The position numbers and the translations under genes were made by a program. Shown here piece after piece: positions 1 through 8,126 of a stretch of 64,000 nt of DNA. The DNA is taken from assembly GCF_900109055.1 (NCBI RefSeq), contig NZ_FOIV01000002.1:789414-853413 (forward strand). Reading direction: 5' to 3'. How positions within the stretch are numbered: position 1 is the stretch's first letter; the number at the start of each line of letters is the position of its first letter. Source of the stretch: Prevotella sp. khp7. GTDB lineage: Bacteria > Bacteroidota > Bacteroidia > Bacteroidales > Bacteroidaceae. A model generated the notes under the pieces. It had not been told where the DNA came from and did no database searches. It saw only the letters and a program-made list of their open reading frames with translations.

Positions 1-2
1 TG

Positions 3-1601
3 ATTTTAGTATGCTTCGTGGTGACTGCTCCTGCTCAACAAAAGCGGACAGCCACCACGAAGGTGCGTACTACCAGCACACAAAAGAAACAGACCACGAG
101 GAAAAATACTCCCACGAGGAAGAAAACAACTACAACTACAAAGAAAACAGCTACCAGGAAAAACAGCACACCAGCTCCTACTGTTAGCGGATTGAAGAAA
201 GAACAGCAACAGGTTCGCAACCAGATTAAGGAGCAGGAGCGGAGATTGAAGGCCAATGAGCGCGATGTGAACAAACGACTGCAGAATCTGTTGGTAATCA
301 ATAATGAGATTGCCTACAAGCGTAAAACCATCGACACAATCCGACACGACATCACCCGATTGGAGGACGACATCACTCTGTTACAGGCTCAGCTGAAGAT
401 GTTGGAACAAGAATTGGCGGAACGTAAGCAGCGTTACCTGAAGTCGATGCGCTATATGCAGTCCAATCGTCACATCCAGAGTAAGCTGATGTTCATCTTC
501 AGCGCCAAGAACTTGTCGCAGATGTATCGTAGATTGCGTTTCGTACGTGAGTATGCTGCTTATCAGCAGACACAGGGTGAGGCGGTGATTTCGATGAAAC
601 AGCAGGTGGCTGAGACCTTCGACGAGTTGAAGATGTCGAAGAAGCAGAAGAATGATTTGCTGTATCGTGGCGAACAGGAGAAGAAATCGCTCGAGAACAA
701 GCAGGTGGAACAGCAGCAAATGGTTAATTCGCTGAAAAAACAGCAGAAGACCATCCAGAGTATCATCGATAAGCAGAAAAAACGCGATGCAGAGTTGAAC
801 GCCCAGATAGATCGCCTGATAGCACAGGAGATAGCTCGTGCCAAAGCTCGTGCTGAAGCCGAGGCAAAACGTAAGGCTGCCGAGGCTGAAGCGAAGCGAA
901 AAGCGGAGGAACTGGCTAGGAAGAAGGCGGCTGCTGAAGCGGCTCGTAAGGAGAACGAACGACGTATAGCTGAAGCAAAGGCCAGAGAAGAGAAAGCCAA
1001 GGCTGAAGCTAGGGCTGCTGCCCAGAAGTCGGCACGTGAGAAAGCTGAGGCAGAGCGTAAGGCCAAGGAGGCTGAGGATGCCCGTTTGGCTGCTGAACGT
1101 AAGGCCGCTGCAGAGGCTAGGGCTCACGAAAAGGAGATGGCTGAAGCCAAGAAGTCGTCGACCATCGACTATTCTGTGTCATCGGAAGACCGCTTGCTGA
1201 GTGGTAGCTTCGAGAACAATCGTGGACGCCTGCCCATGCCTATTGCTGGTAACTATAAGATTATGAATCATTTTGGAACAAATCATGTGACAGATGTGAA
1301 AGGTCATGTGACACTCGATAAGAAGGGCATTGACATCAAAGGTCAGCCAGGAGCTGCGGTGCGTTGTATCTTCGATGGTGAGGTGAGTGCTGTATTCGGC
1401 TATGGTGGTACCACGGTCGTTATTGTGCGTCATGGCAGTTACCTCTCTGTGTATTGTGACTTGGCTTCTGTCAGCGTGAGTCGTGGTCAAAAGGTAAGTG
1501 CACGACAAACGTTAGGGCGTGTAGGCTCTGACGGTGTGATGCAGTTCCAGTTGCGTAAGGGAAATGCGAAATTGAATCCTGAAGGATGGCTGGCGCGTTA
1601 A
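3..1601 (+). CDS. EnvC-like LytM/M23 domain protein, 5' end cut by window edge
   Basis: The frame is open to the left edge. The first visible residues read as the end of a signal peptide running into AQQKR, so the true start lies upstream and the GTG at 18 is not the start. A Lys/Thr-rich stretch follows, then long coiled coils (about residues 65-270) with an Ala/Glu/Lys-rich segment (about 270-390), and a C-terminal LytM (peptidase M23) domain over the last 110 residues. This is the EnvC/murein-hydrolase-activator layout. The zinc ligands look lost: the usual HxGxD box reads KKGIDI, the VYAHL box reads VYCDL, and the HF box reads MQFQL. The protein is therefore more likely an activator of septal amidases than a peptidase. 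Its stop overlaps the convergent M20 gene by 4 bases. Family call is firm; the activating role is inferred from EnvC. Confidence 0.88.
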   Translation: MLVCFVVTAPAQQKRTATTKVRTTSTQKKQTTRKNTPTRKKTTTTTKKTATRKNSTPAPTVSGLKKEQQQVRNQIKEQERRLKANERDVNKRLQNLLVINNEIAYKRKTIDTIRHDITRLEDDITLLQAQLKMLEQELAERKQRYLKSMRYMQSNRHIQSKLMFIFSAKNLSQMYRRLRFVREYAAYQQTQGEAVISMKQQVAETFDELKMSKKQKNDLLYRGEQEKKSLENKQVEQQQMVNSLKKQQKTIQSIIDKQKKRDAELNAQIDRLIAQEIARAKARAEAEAKRKAAEAEAKRKAEELARKKAAAEAARKENERRIAEAKAREEKAKAEARAAAQKSAREKAEAERKAKEAEDARLAAERKAAAEARAHEKEMAEAKKSSTIDYSVSSEDRLLSGSFENNRGRLPMPIAGNYKIMNHFGTNHVTDVKGHVTLDKKGIDIKGQPGAAVRCIFDGEVSAVFGYGGTTVVIVRHGSYLSVYCDLASVSVSRGQKVSARQTLGRVGSDGVMQFQLRKGNAKLNPEGWLAR

Positions 1602-2662
1602 AGCGTCAAGCCATCGAGCAGGCTGACGTAGGTATCGATGGCCTGATGGATTTCAGAAATCTTAATAAACTCATCAGCTGAATGTGAACGGCTTGATTCG
1701 CCAGGTCCTAGCTTCAACGAAAGGAAGGGCATGAGGGCCTGATCGCTGAGGGTGGGAGAACCAAAGGGGGTCATGCCACGCTCGGTGCATCGTCTGACTA
1801 GTGGATGATCTTCGGGAATACTTGATGAGTGGAGACGGAAGGAGCGGGCACGAAGCTCACATTTGCTCATCTTCTTACGAAGGAATTCAAACAGGTATTC
1901 ATTCTGATAGAATTCGTTCGTGCGTACATCTATTATAAAATGAAGTGTATCGGGAATAACGTTGTGTTGGGTACCGCCCTCTACAACGGTAACAGTCATT
2001 TTTGTAGGGCCGAGTAAGGGGCTGACTTTGCGGAAACGGTAGTCGCGTAGCCATACAAGGTCGTCGAGGGCTTCGTAGATAGCATTAACGCCTTCGTTAC
2101 GGGCTGCATGGCCCGACTTGCCATGGGCATAACCATCGATTACCATCAACCCTTTTTCCGCAATGGCAGGCTGCATGCCTGTAGGTTCGCCAACGATAGC
2201 TACATCGATATTAGGCAATTTATGGAGTACACGGCTGAAACCGTTATCGCCAGAGACTTCCTCTTCAGCAGAAGCAACCCACAGCAGGTTATATTTGCGT
2301 GGGCGGTTAAGCATGATGCGGTAGGTTTGTAGCAAGGCTACAAGTCCGCCACCGCAATCGTTGGCGCCAAGTCCATAGAGTACATCACCTTCCTGCATAG
2401 GCTGAAAGGGATCGCGGGTCCAGGAACTGACAGGCTTCACTGTATCAATGTGGGCATTGAGCATTATGGTAGGACGGTTATTATCCCAATCAGGACAACC
2501 TACCCAAAGGTTATTGCCCTCACGGCCGAATGGCAGATGCCAAAGGTTCAGATACTCTGCCAGCTTATCAGCTGCCTTTTCCTCGCTTCTGCTGATAGAA
2601 GGAATGGCTATCAGGTCCTTCAGCAGCGTTATGGCGTCGTTTGTGTAGTAACTTGTCTCCAT
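1598..2662 (-). CDS. M20 family metallohydrolase (ArgE/DapE-type deacylase)
   Basis: 354 residues, the normal length for cytoplasmic M20 deacylases. The metal-binding set is complete: H71-x-D73 (HIDT), D102 (GANDCGGG), the catalytic and metal pair E133-E134 (SAEEEVSG), E159 (VGEPTG) and H327 (RSHSADEF). A dimerisation lid insert is expected between about 175 and 285. In Bacteroidota close relatives are annotated as acetylornithine deacetylase, and the ArgE-prime enzyme of the succinylated arginine route belongs to this group. No other arginine genes lie nearby, so the substrate is uncertain and a dipeptidase or other amidohydrolase role remains possible. The ATG sits 5 bases from a -7 box, so the mRNA is probably leaderless. 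Confidence 0.85.
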   Translation of the reverse strand: METSYYTNDAITLLKDLIAIPSISRSEEKAADKLAEYLNLWHLPFGREGNNLWVGCPDWDNNRPTIMLNAHIDTVKPVSSWTRDPFQPMQEGDVLYGLGANDCGGGLVALLQTYRIMLNRPRKYNLLWVASAEEEVSGDNGFSRVLHKLPNIDVAIVGEPTGMQPAIAEKGLMVIDGYAHGKSGHAARNEGVNAIYEALDDLVWLRDYRFRKVSPLLGPTKMTVTVVEGGTQHNVIPDTLHFIIDVRTNEFYQNEYLFEFLRKKMSKCELRARSFRLHSSSIPEDHPLVRRCTERGMTPFGSPTLSDQALMPFLSLKLGPGESSRSHSADEFIKISEIHQAIDTYVSLLDGLTL

Positions 2663-2667
2663 GTTTG

Positions 2668-2698
2668 CAAAGTTACGAACTTATGAGCAAAAAGCCAA
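2668..2698 (-). promoter_or_regulatory. Promoter of the M20 gene
   Basis: Read on the minus strand, TAACTTTG (2668-2675) matches the Bacteroidota -7 consensus TAnnTTTG. TTG (2696-2698) lies 20 bases upstream at the -33 position. The -7 box ends 5 bases before the ATG, so transcription should start at or within the first codon. Confidence 0.65.
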
Positions 2699-2759
2699 GT
2701 CTTTTTAAACTTTTCTTACATATTTCCTGAGAAGATTAGGGGTTTACGCCAAAAAGTTG

Positions 2760-2767
2760 TACCTTTG
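2760..2767 (+). promoter_or_regulatory. -7 promoter box of comEC
   Basis: TACCTTTG fits the Bacteroidota TAnnTTTG -7 box. The -33 partner is weak (TTAG about 20 bases upstream). Transcription would start near 2773, leaving a leader of about 15 bases before the GTG at 2789. Confidence 0.6.
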
Positions 2768-2788
2768 CAGAACTAAATTAGAAGCATT

Positions 2789-4219
2789 GTGAGAAACAGA
2801 TTATTGGAAAACTCACCCTTGCTAAAGCTGGCTGTCTTCATGATGGCGGGTATCGTAGTGGGACACTATGTGATGGTGCTGACACCATTGCAACTTCTGC
2901 TGTTATTGGCCGTTGCAGTTTTTCTGGCTTTGATGATGCGCCGAAACGGTCAGCTGCAATCGTTGGCTATCTGTGTGTGCTTTGCTGTCCTGGGGTGGTT
3001 CCTTACTGTATGGCACAAGACTTCGGAACCTGTGTGGCCAGAAGAAAAGGTTGTATATGAGGCGGTAGTCACGAGTCGACCGATAGAGAAGCCGAAGACA
3101 ATGGCTATCGATGTGGTATTGATAGGTAGTGGGCATACGTTGAAATGTTATCTGTATAAAGATGAGCGGAGCAAGTCCCTAAAAATCGGTGATGGTTTGA
3201 AAATACAATCCAGAATAGAGAATGGTCGCACATTTGTGACAAGCTGGGACTGGCAGAGGTCTCGCCCCACTCTTAGTAGCCTGTCAGTGTTGACCAGGAC
3301 TAGGCTCTTTTTCCTGAAACTGCGTAGCAGGTTGCTCGAAAGATTCGACGTGGAGGATGCTGATGACGATGCTTATGCAGTAGTGGCAGCGATGACGCTT
3401 GGCGATAAATCAGCGTTGACCAAAGAACTGAAGGATACTTATGCCATAACCGGAGCTTCGCACGTATTGGCTTTGAGTGGGCTGCATCTGGGTATCATCT
3501 ATATGCTGCTTTCTTTCTTAACGGTGGGGCACAGGTGTCAGACTATGACGCAAATCTTTATCGTAATGAGTGTATGGCTATTTGTGTTCCTTGTAGGCAT
3601 GTCGACTAGTGTAGTGCGTTCTGCCATCATGCTGAGTGTATATGCTCTTTTGCAGTTAGGGTATAGGGAGAAAATGTCAATCAATACCCTTGCATTTACT
3701 GCTATTGTGATGTTGATGGCTAATCCGTTGTCGCTTTTCGATGTGGGCTTCCAAATGTCGTTCATGGCTGTGTTCTTCATATTACTGTTCATGCCGTTAT
3801 TCAATGAACTGATAGCTCAAAAGAATCTGATGTCCCATCGGGTAGTAAAATGGTTTTGGAGTATATTTGCCGTCTCTTGTGCGGCCCAGATTGGTGTAGC
3901 CCCACTGATTGCTTATTACTTCGGACGGTTCTCAACTTACTTTCTGCTTACAAATCTGATTGTACTTCCTGCGGCTATGCTGATACTTTACTTGTCGTTG
4001 GTAGTATTATTGATTCCGTCTTTCGCGTACCTATTATTATATATTGTCTCAAGACTGAATGCAGCTTTGATACGGATAGCAACCATGCCTTATGCAAGCA
4101 TAGAAGATTTACATCCTTCGATTATGCAAGTGGTGATGATCTATGTCATCATTCTTGCTGGTTACATATTGATGGAACGGCTTCTTAGAATAAAAGCATT
4201 ACCAGCAGGGGAATGCTGA
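2789..4219 (+). CDS. comEC: ComEC/Rec2-family competence channel protein, short form
   Basis: 476 residues and strongly hydrophobic. Two or three N-terminal membrane helices (about residues 12-75) are followed by a soluble DUF4131-like segment (about 80-180) and then the polytopic Competence domain carrying the family signature LSGLHLG. ComEC forms the inner-membrane channel for single-stranded DNA in natural transformation. This version ends after the membrane domain and lacks the C-terminal metallo-beta-lactamase-type nuclease domain of long ComEC proteins, so the nuclease may be elsewhere or absent. The start is GTG at 2789, chosen because a -7 box lies 21 bases upstream and no better ATG exists. 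The last 35 bases overlap the convergent AEC transporter gene. Confidence 0.85.
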   Translation: MRNRLLENSPLLKLAVFMMAGIVVGHYVMVLTPLQLLLLLAVAVFLALMMRRNGQLQSLAICVCFAVLGWFLTVWHKTSEPVWPEEKVVYEAVVTSRPIEKPKTMAIDVVLIGSGHTLKCYLYKDERSKSLKIGDGLKIQSRIENGRTFVTSWDWQRSRPTLSSLSVLTRTRLFFLKLRSRLLERFDVEDADDDAYAVVAAMTLGDKSALTKELKDTYAITGASHVLALSGLHLGIIYMLLSFLTVGHRCQTMTQIFIVMSVWLFVFLVGMSTSVVRSAIMLSVYALLQLGYREKMSINTLAFTAIVMLMANPLSLFDVGFQMSFMAVFFILLFMPLFNELIAQKNLMSHRVVKWFWSIFAVSCAAQIGVAPLIAYYFGRFSTYFLLTNLIVLPAAMLILYLSLVVLLIPSFAYLLLYIVSRLNAALIRIATMPYASIEDLHPSIMQVVMIYVIILAGYILMERLLRIKALPAGEC

Positions 4220-5096
4220 TCATGGATAGCAGGGTGGTGATAAAGGTGACTTCTGTAATCATGGTCGTGTCTTTCTCATACTTCAGGCAGAGAATGGTTC
4301 CATAGGTGGCTACAGGCATGGCAATCACTACGGTGTTGATATTCACCACAAAACTGTCGAAACCTAAAAGTGTGCACAGATAATACATGCCGATGGGCAG
4401 AATGGCCAGTCGGAACAAGGTGGTAATATAAACGTTGGTGTTGCCTAACAGTGATTTTATCGGGAGGTTCGACATTGATGAACCGATGATCAGTAGCGCT
4501 GCTGGCACGGTAATATTGCCAATCATGGTCAGTGGCTGACTAATGACCTCGGGGATATTGTCGATGCGCAGCGCTACTATCAGCATGGTTAGATAGCAGG
4601 CTAACATTGGGGTAGAGTAGAGCACCTTCTTCTCAAATCGACTTTCTTCAACCTCATTTTTCCCTGTAATCAGGATAGTGCCTACCGTAAACACCGCAAA
4701 CGTGTTTACCACATTCAGCACGGCTGCATAGAATACGGCCTCGTGCCCGAATATCGATGCCACCACGGGGTAGCCCATAAAGCCCACGTTGCCAAACATC
4801 AGTGCAAAACCAATAGTCCCTTCGTCGTCTTTCTTTTTGGTGAGGTAGCGTGGCAAAAAGAATGCAATACCTGTAAGCACAGCGTATGTTATTACGCTGA
4901 TGAGCAATAATGGCAGAATATACTCGCGGTCAGGCAGTTCGCCCGTCATTGCCGACGATAGAATCAGCGCCGGACAAGTCATATTAATTACCAACCTCGA
5001 CAGTTGTCTGTCAAAGTCGCCTCCCAAATATCCTAATTTACCAGCCCCGTATCCCACGAGCACAATGGTAAACAAAGTCATCATTACTACAAACAT
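4185..5096 (-). CDS. AEC-family (auxin efflux carrier-like) transporter
   Basis: 303 residues with about ten hydrophobic segments along the whole length and the two-half architecture of the AEC family, the length being typical. The family exports or takes up small organic anions or amino acids (malonate, malate and similar) across the inner membrane; the substrate cannot be told from sequence. The internal region around residues 80-110 (FGNVGFMGYP) is the conserved Asn/Gly-rich motif of bacterial members. The start follows directly on a -7 box (5102-5109), implying a leaderless or near-leaderless transcript. The 3' end overlaps comEC by 35 bases tail to tail. Confidence 0.85.
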   Translation of the reverse strand: MFVVMMTLFTIVLVGYGAGKLGYLGGDFDRQLSRLVINMTCPALILSSAMTGELPDREYILPLLLISVITYAVLTGIAFFLPRYLTKKKDDEGTIGFALMFGNVGFMGYPVVASIFGHEAVFYAAVLNVVNTFAVFTVGTILITGKNEVEESRFEKKVLYSTPMLACYLTMLIVALRIDNIPEVISQPLTMIGNITVPAALLIIGSSMSNLPIKSLLGNTNVYITTLFRLAILPIGMYYLCTLLGFDSFVVNINTVVIAMPVATYGTILCLKYEKDTTMITEVTFITTLLSMISIPLLVMLLF

Positions 5097-5101
5097 GGCT
5101 G

Positions 5102-5109
5102 CAAAGGTA
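5102..5109 (-). promoter_or_regulatory. -7 promoter box of the AEC transporter gene
   Basis: Minus-strand TACCTTTG, 5 bases before the ATG at 5096. No clear -33 TTG at the normal distance. Initiation 5-8 bases downstream would fall on the start codon. Confidence 0.55.
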
Positions 5110-5133
5110 CTACTTTTTATTCTGATTTATGTG

Positions 5134-7863
5134 TTATAAAGCTTGTAGAAAGTCTGTAAGGCTGTCTTTTTGAGATAGCGCAAACTTTTGACGGATACGG
5201 TAACGGGCAATTTCTACACCGCGGATGGAGATATTGAGTAGGGGGGCAATCTCTTTCGACATTAGATTCATGCGGATGTAAGCGCAGAGCATCTTCTCCT
5301 TGTGTGAGAGTTGTGGATAGCGTTCACCGAGGGTCTTCAAGAAGTTATGATGTACGCTGTCGAATTCGCTACGGAAGGCTTCTAAGTCTTCATCATGTTC
5401 GATGTTGGTGTCAATCTGACCGATGAGTCGTACTACACGGCGTTTGATAGCAGGTAGATTCTCTTCGCTTAGTCCATTATTAATACTAACGGCTGTCTTC
5501 TTGATTTCCTGCAGCATCTCGTTTTTGCGGACTATGTTCATACGTGAACGTACTAGCTCATCCTGGCGTGCCCGTAGTTCTATCTCCAGTTTCTCTTCCT
5601 CCAGATTCTCAATCTGTTCGTCTTTCTCTTGGATGAGACGCTGTCGACTTTGTACCAGGCGACGATATAGTGTGCAGATGGCGATGAGAATAGTTATTAT
5701 ATATAAGGTGTAAGCCCACCAAGTACGATACCAAGGTGGTAGAATGGTAAACTCAAAACATGTCTCTCCACTTTTACTACCATTAGCGGTAATTACTCTG
5801 ACGTGGTAGGTATAATGGCCTTCGGGTAAATTTGTGTATTCCTTGATGTGCAGTCGGGTAGGCTGACTCCACTCCTGCTCTTCTGAACCTTCTAACCAGT
5901 AGCTGAAACGAATTGTCTGAGTGGGATCGTAGCTATTGGCGCTATATTCGAAACGTAACGAGTTGTTACCCCACTTAATTTGTGGCGTCTCGGCTTTATA
6001 GTAGAGGGTGTCGGTGTTGTTGCCTATAACGATACGTCGGATATACGGCTGTATCAATCTGGCAGTGTCCTGTGACTGCTGGTTTTCCAACAAGGCAAAA
6101 CCATCCTCAGTGCCGATAACGGCTTGGTGGTGGTTGGTAAAGCTCACATTTTCAAAATCCTCCATCAGGCAATCATTCAGGTAGCTGTGATGCACGTGGT
6201 CTTTGCTTACATGCATGGCGCCATCAGTAGCATACCAAATGCACCCATCAGACGATTGGTAGATATAGGTATAAGCAGTCTGTCCGCCCAGTTGTTGCTC
6301 TAAGGCAAAATGGCGAACCAGTTGGTCGTGAGTGGCATCGTAACGAAAAAGACCTTGACGACTGGCAATCACCATCTCGCCATCTATTTTGGTAATGTAA
6401 ACATTGTCACCTTTTGGCAATGCAGCCGAATTATAACACTTCTTACTCTTAACGTTTAGCAGGTCATTGCTGAGTGTTAGGCGGTAGAGTCCTTTCTCTT
6501 TGTTAGCTACCCAGATAGCATCTGTTAGTTCTTCGATATAGAAGGTTTTAGCCGAGATGTCGGCGCCCTTCACTTTTTCTGCTATCTTCCAACCTTGTGA
6601 CAATTGCTTCATCAAGCGTAAACCCCAATAGGAACTAGTGAGTAATACGTCTGGATGACGGCTAAGTGCACGTACACCCCATACACCTCGGTTGTCGTAA
6701 TGGGTGATACGACTGCCGTTGATATTCATAAAGAATTGTCGTCCACCACAGAATAGCTGACCACCAATGGTGTCGAGACATAGTACCTGACTACCCGTAC
6801 CTTCTACAAAGCGAATATGGTTACCCTCCATTACGTACAGACCTTGGTTAGTGCCAAAGTAGAGCTTACCTTGATAAGTGATGCTGCAGTTGCCACTGCC
6901 GATTGGTGACTGCCGACTATTAAGAAATCGCATGGGTGAGCTGAGTTGGATGCAGTCAAGTCCATTGTCGAGTGCCAACCATAGGTTTTGGTCATTGTCG
7001 AAGGCCGTAGAAAGTACCGTCTTGTTCTGCAGTCCGTTGTTAGTCGAAATCCTGTCGATAGTGTTAGTGCGCAAGTCCATTAATATCACTCCATCCTGCA
7101 GTGTGCCCAATGCCAGCATCGATCCAGATAGAGCAGCGCACGATAGCTGAATTCCACCTGAAAGTTTGTTGTCTGCTACATTGAATGGTTGCAAACGGTT
7201 GTTGCTGTAGAGGTACAATCCATTGTTACTGGTTACCAATAGCAACTTTTGCTGCCAAGGCAGTATGGCTACAATATTCGATGTTTTACGAATGTCGATA
7301 CCTTCTAATGGCACAAACTTCTTTCCAACCAATACGGATAGCCCTTTATATGAGGTGATATAAAGCCGGTTGTAGACTACAGTTGAATAATGTACACCAG
7401 GTTCGCAGGCGAGTCGTGTCTTATAATCGTTAATGTAGAATGCGTTATCGCTTTGAAAAAAAACGTCGTTGCCAATACGGTGTATATACCATATGTTTAC
7501 TTGTCCCTTTTGGCCCATCTTTCCTGATAGTTCTTGGTAAGCCATTTTCCCTTTGTTATTCCTTACAAAACGTCCGAACTGCCCCAAAGCACCCACGTAG
7601 ATTGTGTCGCTACCAGGTAGTACCGATCTTACCTTAGTGTTGCCTGGTAGTGGGTAAGTACTCCAATTGGTGCCATCGTATTCTAACAGACCGCTATTGT
7701 TGGCAAAATACATCCAGCCTTCTTTACTTTGCCCTATCTGCCAATTCTGGTTGCCGGAGTGGTAAGTTTGCCGTGAATAGTTTATAACTGCTCGTTGCCA
7801 AGGATTCTGGGCAGTAACTTGCAGTGTGGTAGCAACCAATAGTAATAATATCCATTTCTTCAT
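5134..7863 (-). CDS. Propeller-sensor/LuxR-HTH membrane regulator of PUL 1
   Basis: 909 residues from the ATG at 7863, chosen because it begins a signal peptide (MKKWILLLL...TAQ) and lies 19 bases from a -7 box; an open frame extends 57 bases further upstream through that promoter. Order: periplasmic two-component-regulator propeller repeats (about 25-620), a Y_Y_Y domain (about 620-700), one membrane helix (about 715-736), a charged coiled coil (about 740-800), and a C-terminal LuxR/GerE-type helix-turn-helix (about 852-905, with SKEIAPLLNIS). There is no histidine kinase or receiver domain, so this is a one-component sensor that binds glycan fragments in the periplasm and DNA in the cytoplasm. 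It is divergent from the PUL 1 susC and probably activates it. It is a paralogue of the gene at 27256. Confidence 0.88.
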   Translation of the reverse strand: MKKWILLLLVATTLQVTAQNPWQRAVINYSRQTYHSGNQNWQIGQSKEGWMYFANNSGLLEYDGTNWSTYPLPGNTKVRSVLPGSDTIYVGALGQFGRFVRNNKGKMAYQELSGKMGQKGQVNIWYIHRIGNDVFFQSDNAFYINDYKTRLACEPGVHYSTVVYNRLYITSYKGLSVLVGKKFVPLEGIDIRKTSNIVAILPWQQKLLLVTSNNGLYLYSNNRLQPFNVADNKLSGGIQLSCAALSGSMLALGTLQDGVILMDLRTNTIDRISTNNGLQNKTVLSTAFDNDQNLWLALDNGLDCIQLSSPMRFLNSRQSPIGSGNCSITYQGKLYFGTNQGLYVMEGNHIRFVEGTGSQVLCLDTIGGQLFCGGRQFFMNINGSRITHYDNRGVWGVRALSRHPDVLLTSSYWGLRLMKQLSQGWKIAEKVKGADISAKTFYIEELTDAIWVANKEKGLYRLTLSNDLLNVKSKKCYNSAALPKGDNVYITKIDGEMVIASRQGLFRYDATHDQLVRHFALEQQLGGQTAYTYIYQSSDGCIWYATDGAMHVSKDHVHHSYLNDCLMEDFENVSFTNHHQAVIGTEDGFALLENQQSQDTARLIQPYIRRIVIGNNTDTLYYKAETPQIKWGNNSLRFEYSANSYDPTQTIRFSYWLEGSEEQEWSQPTRLHIKEYTNLPEGHYTYHVRVITANGSKSGETCFEFTILPPWYRTWWAYTLYIITILIAICTLYRRLVQSRQRLIQEKDEQIENLEEEKLEIELRARQDELVRSRMNIVRKNEMLQEIKKTAVSINNGLSEENLPAIKRRVVRLIGQIDTNIEHDEDLEAFRSEFDSVHHNFLKTLGERYPQLSHKEKMLCAYIRMNLMSKEIAPLLNISIRGVEIARYRIRQKFALSQKDSLTDFLQAL

Positions 7864-7882
7864 ACATATTTTTATTTGGTGG

Positions 7883-7913
7883 CAAAGATAAACATTATAT
7901 TCGAGAAAAGCAA
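7883..7913 (-). promoter_or_regulatory. Promoter of the PUL 1 regulator
   Basis: Minus-strand -7 box TATCTTTG (7883-7890) with TTG (7911-7913) 20 bases upstream. This fixes the start codon at 7863 rather than upstream in-frame codons, which overlap the promoter. Confidence 0.65.
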
Positions 7914-7987
7914 TAAACAAGAGAAATTTATTTTAATAGTTTGATGTAGCGCTTTTATTTGTTAATGCATTGATTTGTAATGAGATA

Positions 7988-8016
7988 TTCTCTTGTAGAG
8001 AAACTACTGATGTAGT
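7988..8016. promoter_or_regulatory. Candidate operator with two inverted repeats, PUL 1
   Basis: Two adjacent perfect inverted repeats lie in the divergent intergenic region: TTCTCT-TGT-AGAGAA (7988-8002) and ACTAC-TGAT-GTAGT (8003-8016). They end about 63 bases upstream of the susC -7 box, where an activator such as the divergent HTH regulator could bind. Function is inferred from position and symmetry only. Confidence 0.35.
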
Positions 8017-8079
8017 GGTTCTGTTGGTGTGTAGTAATTGTGATGTGGCAGATTATTTATGTTGGTGGAAGAATTGACT

Positions 8080-8087
8080 TACTTTTG
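8080..8087 (+). promoter_or_regulatory. -7 promoter box of the PUL 1 operon
   Basis: TACTTTTG matches TAnnTTTG, 39 bases before the susC ATG. The nearest upstream TTG is only 15 bases away, so the -33 element is poor, as expected of an activator-dependent promoter. Confidence 0.55.
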
Positions 8088-8126
8088 TGCCATCAATTTT
8101 ATATATCAAACTAAATACCTGTTTAT

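Noticed and set aside
381..1127. A 248-codon minus-strand frame inside the EnvC-like gene
   Set aside because: Low-complexity Leu/Ser product of the Ala/Lys/Glu-rich coiled coil read backwards.
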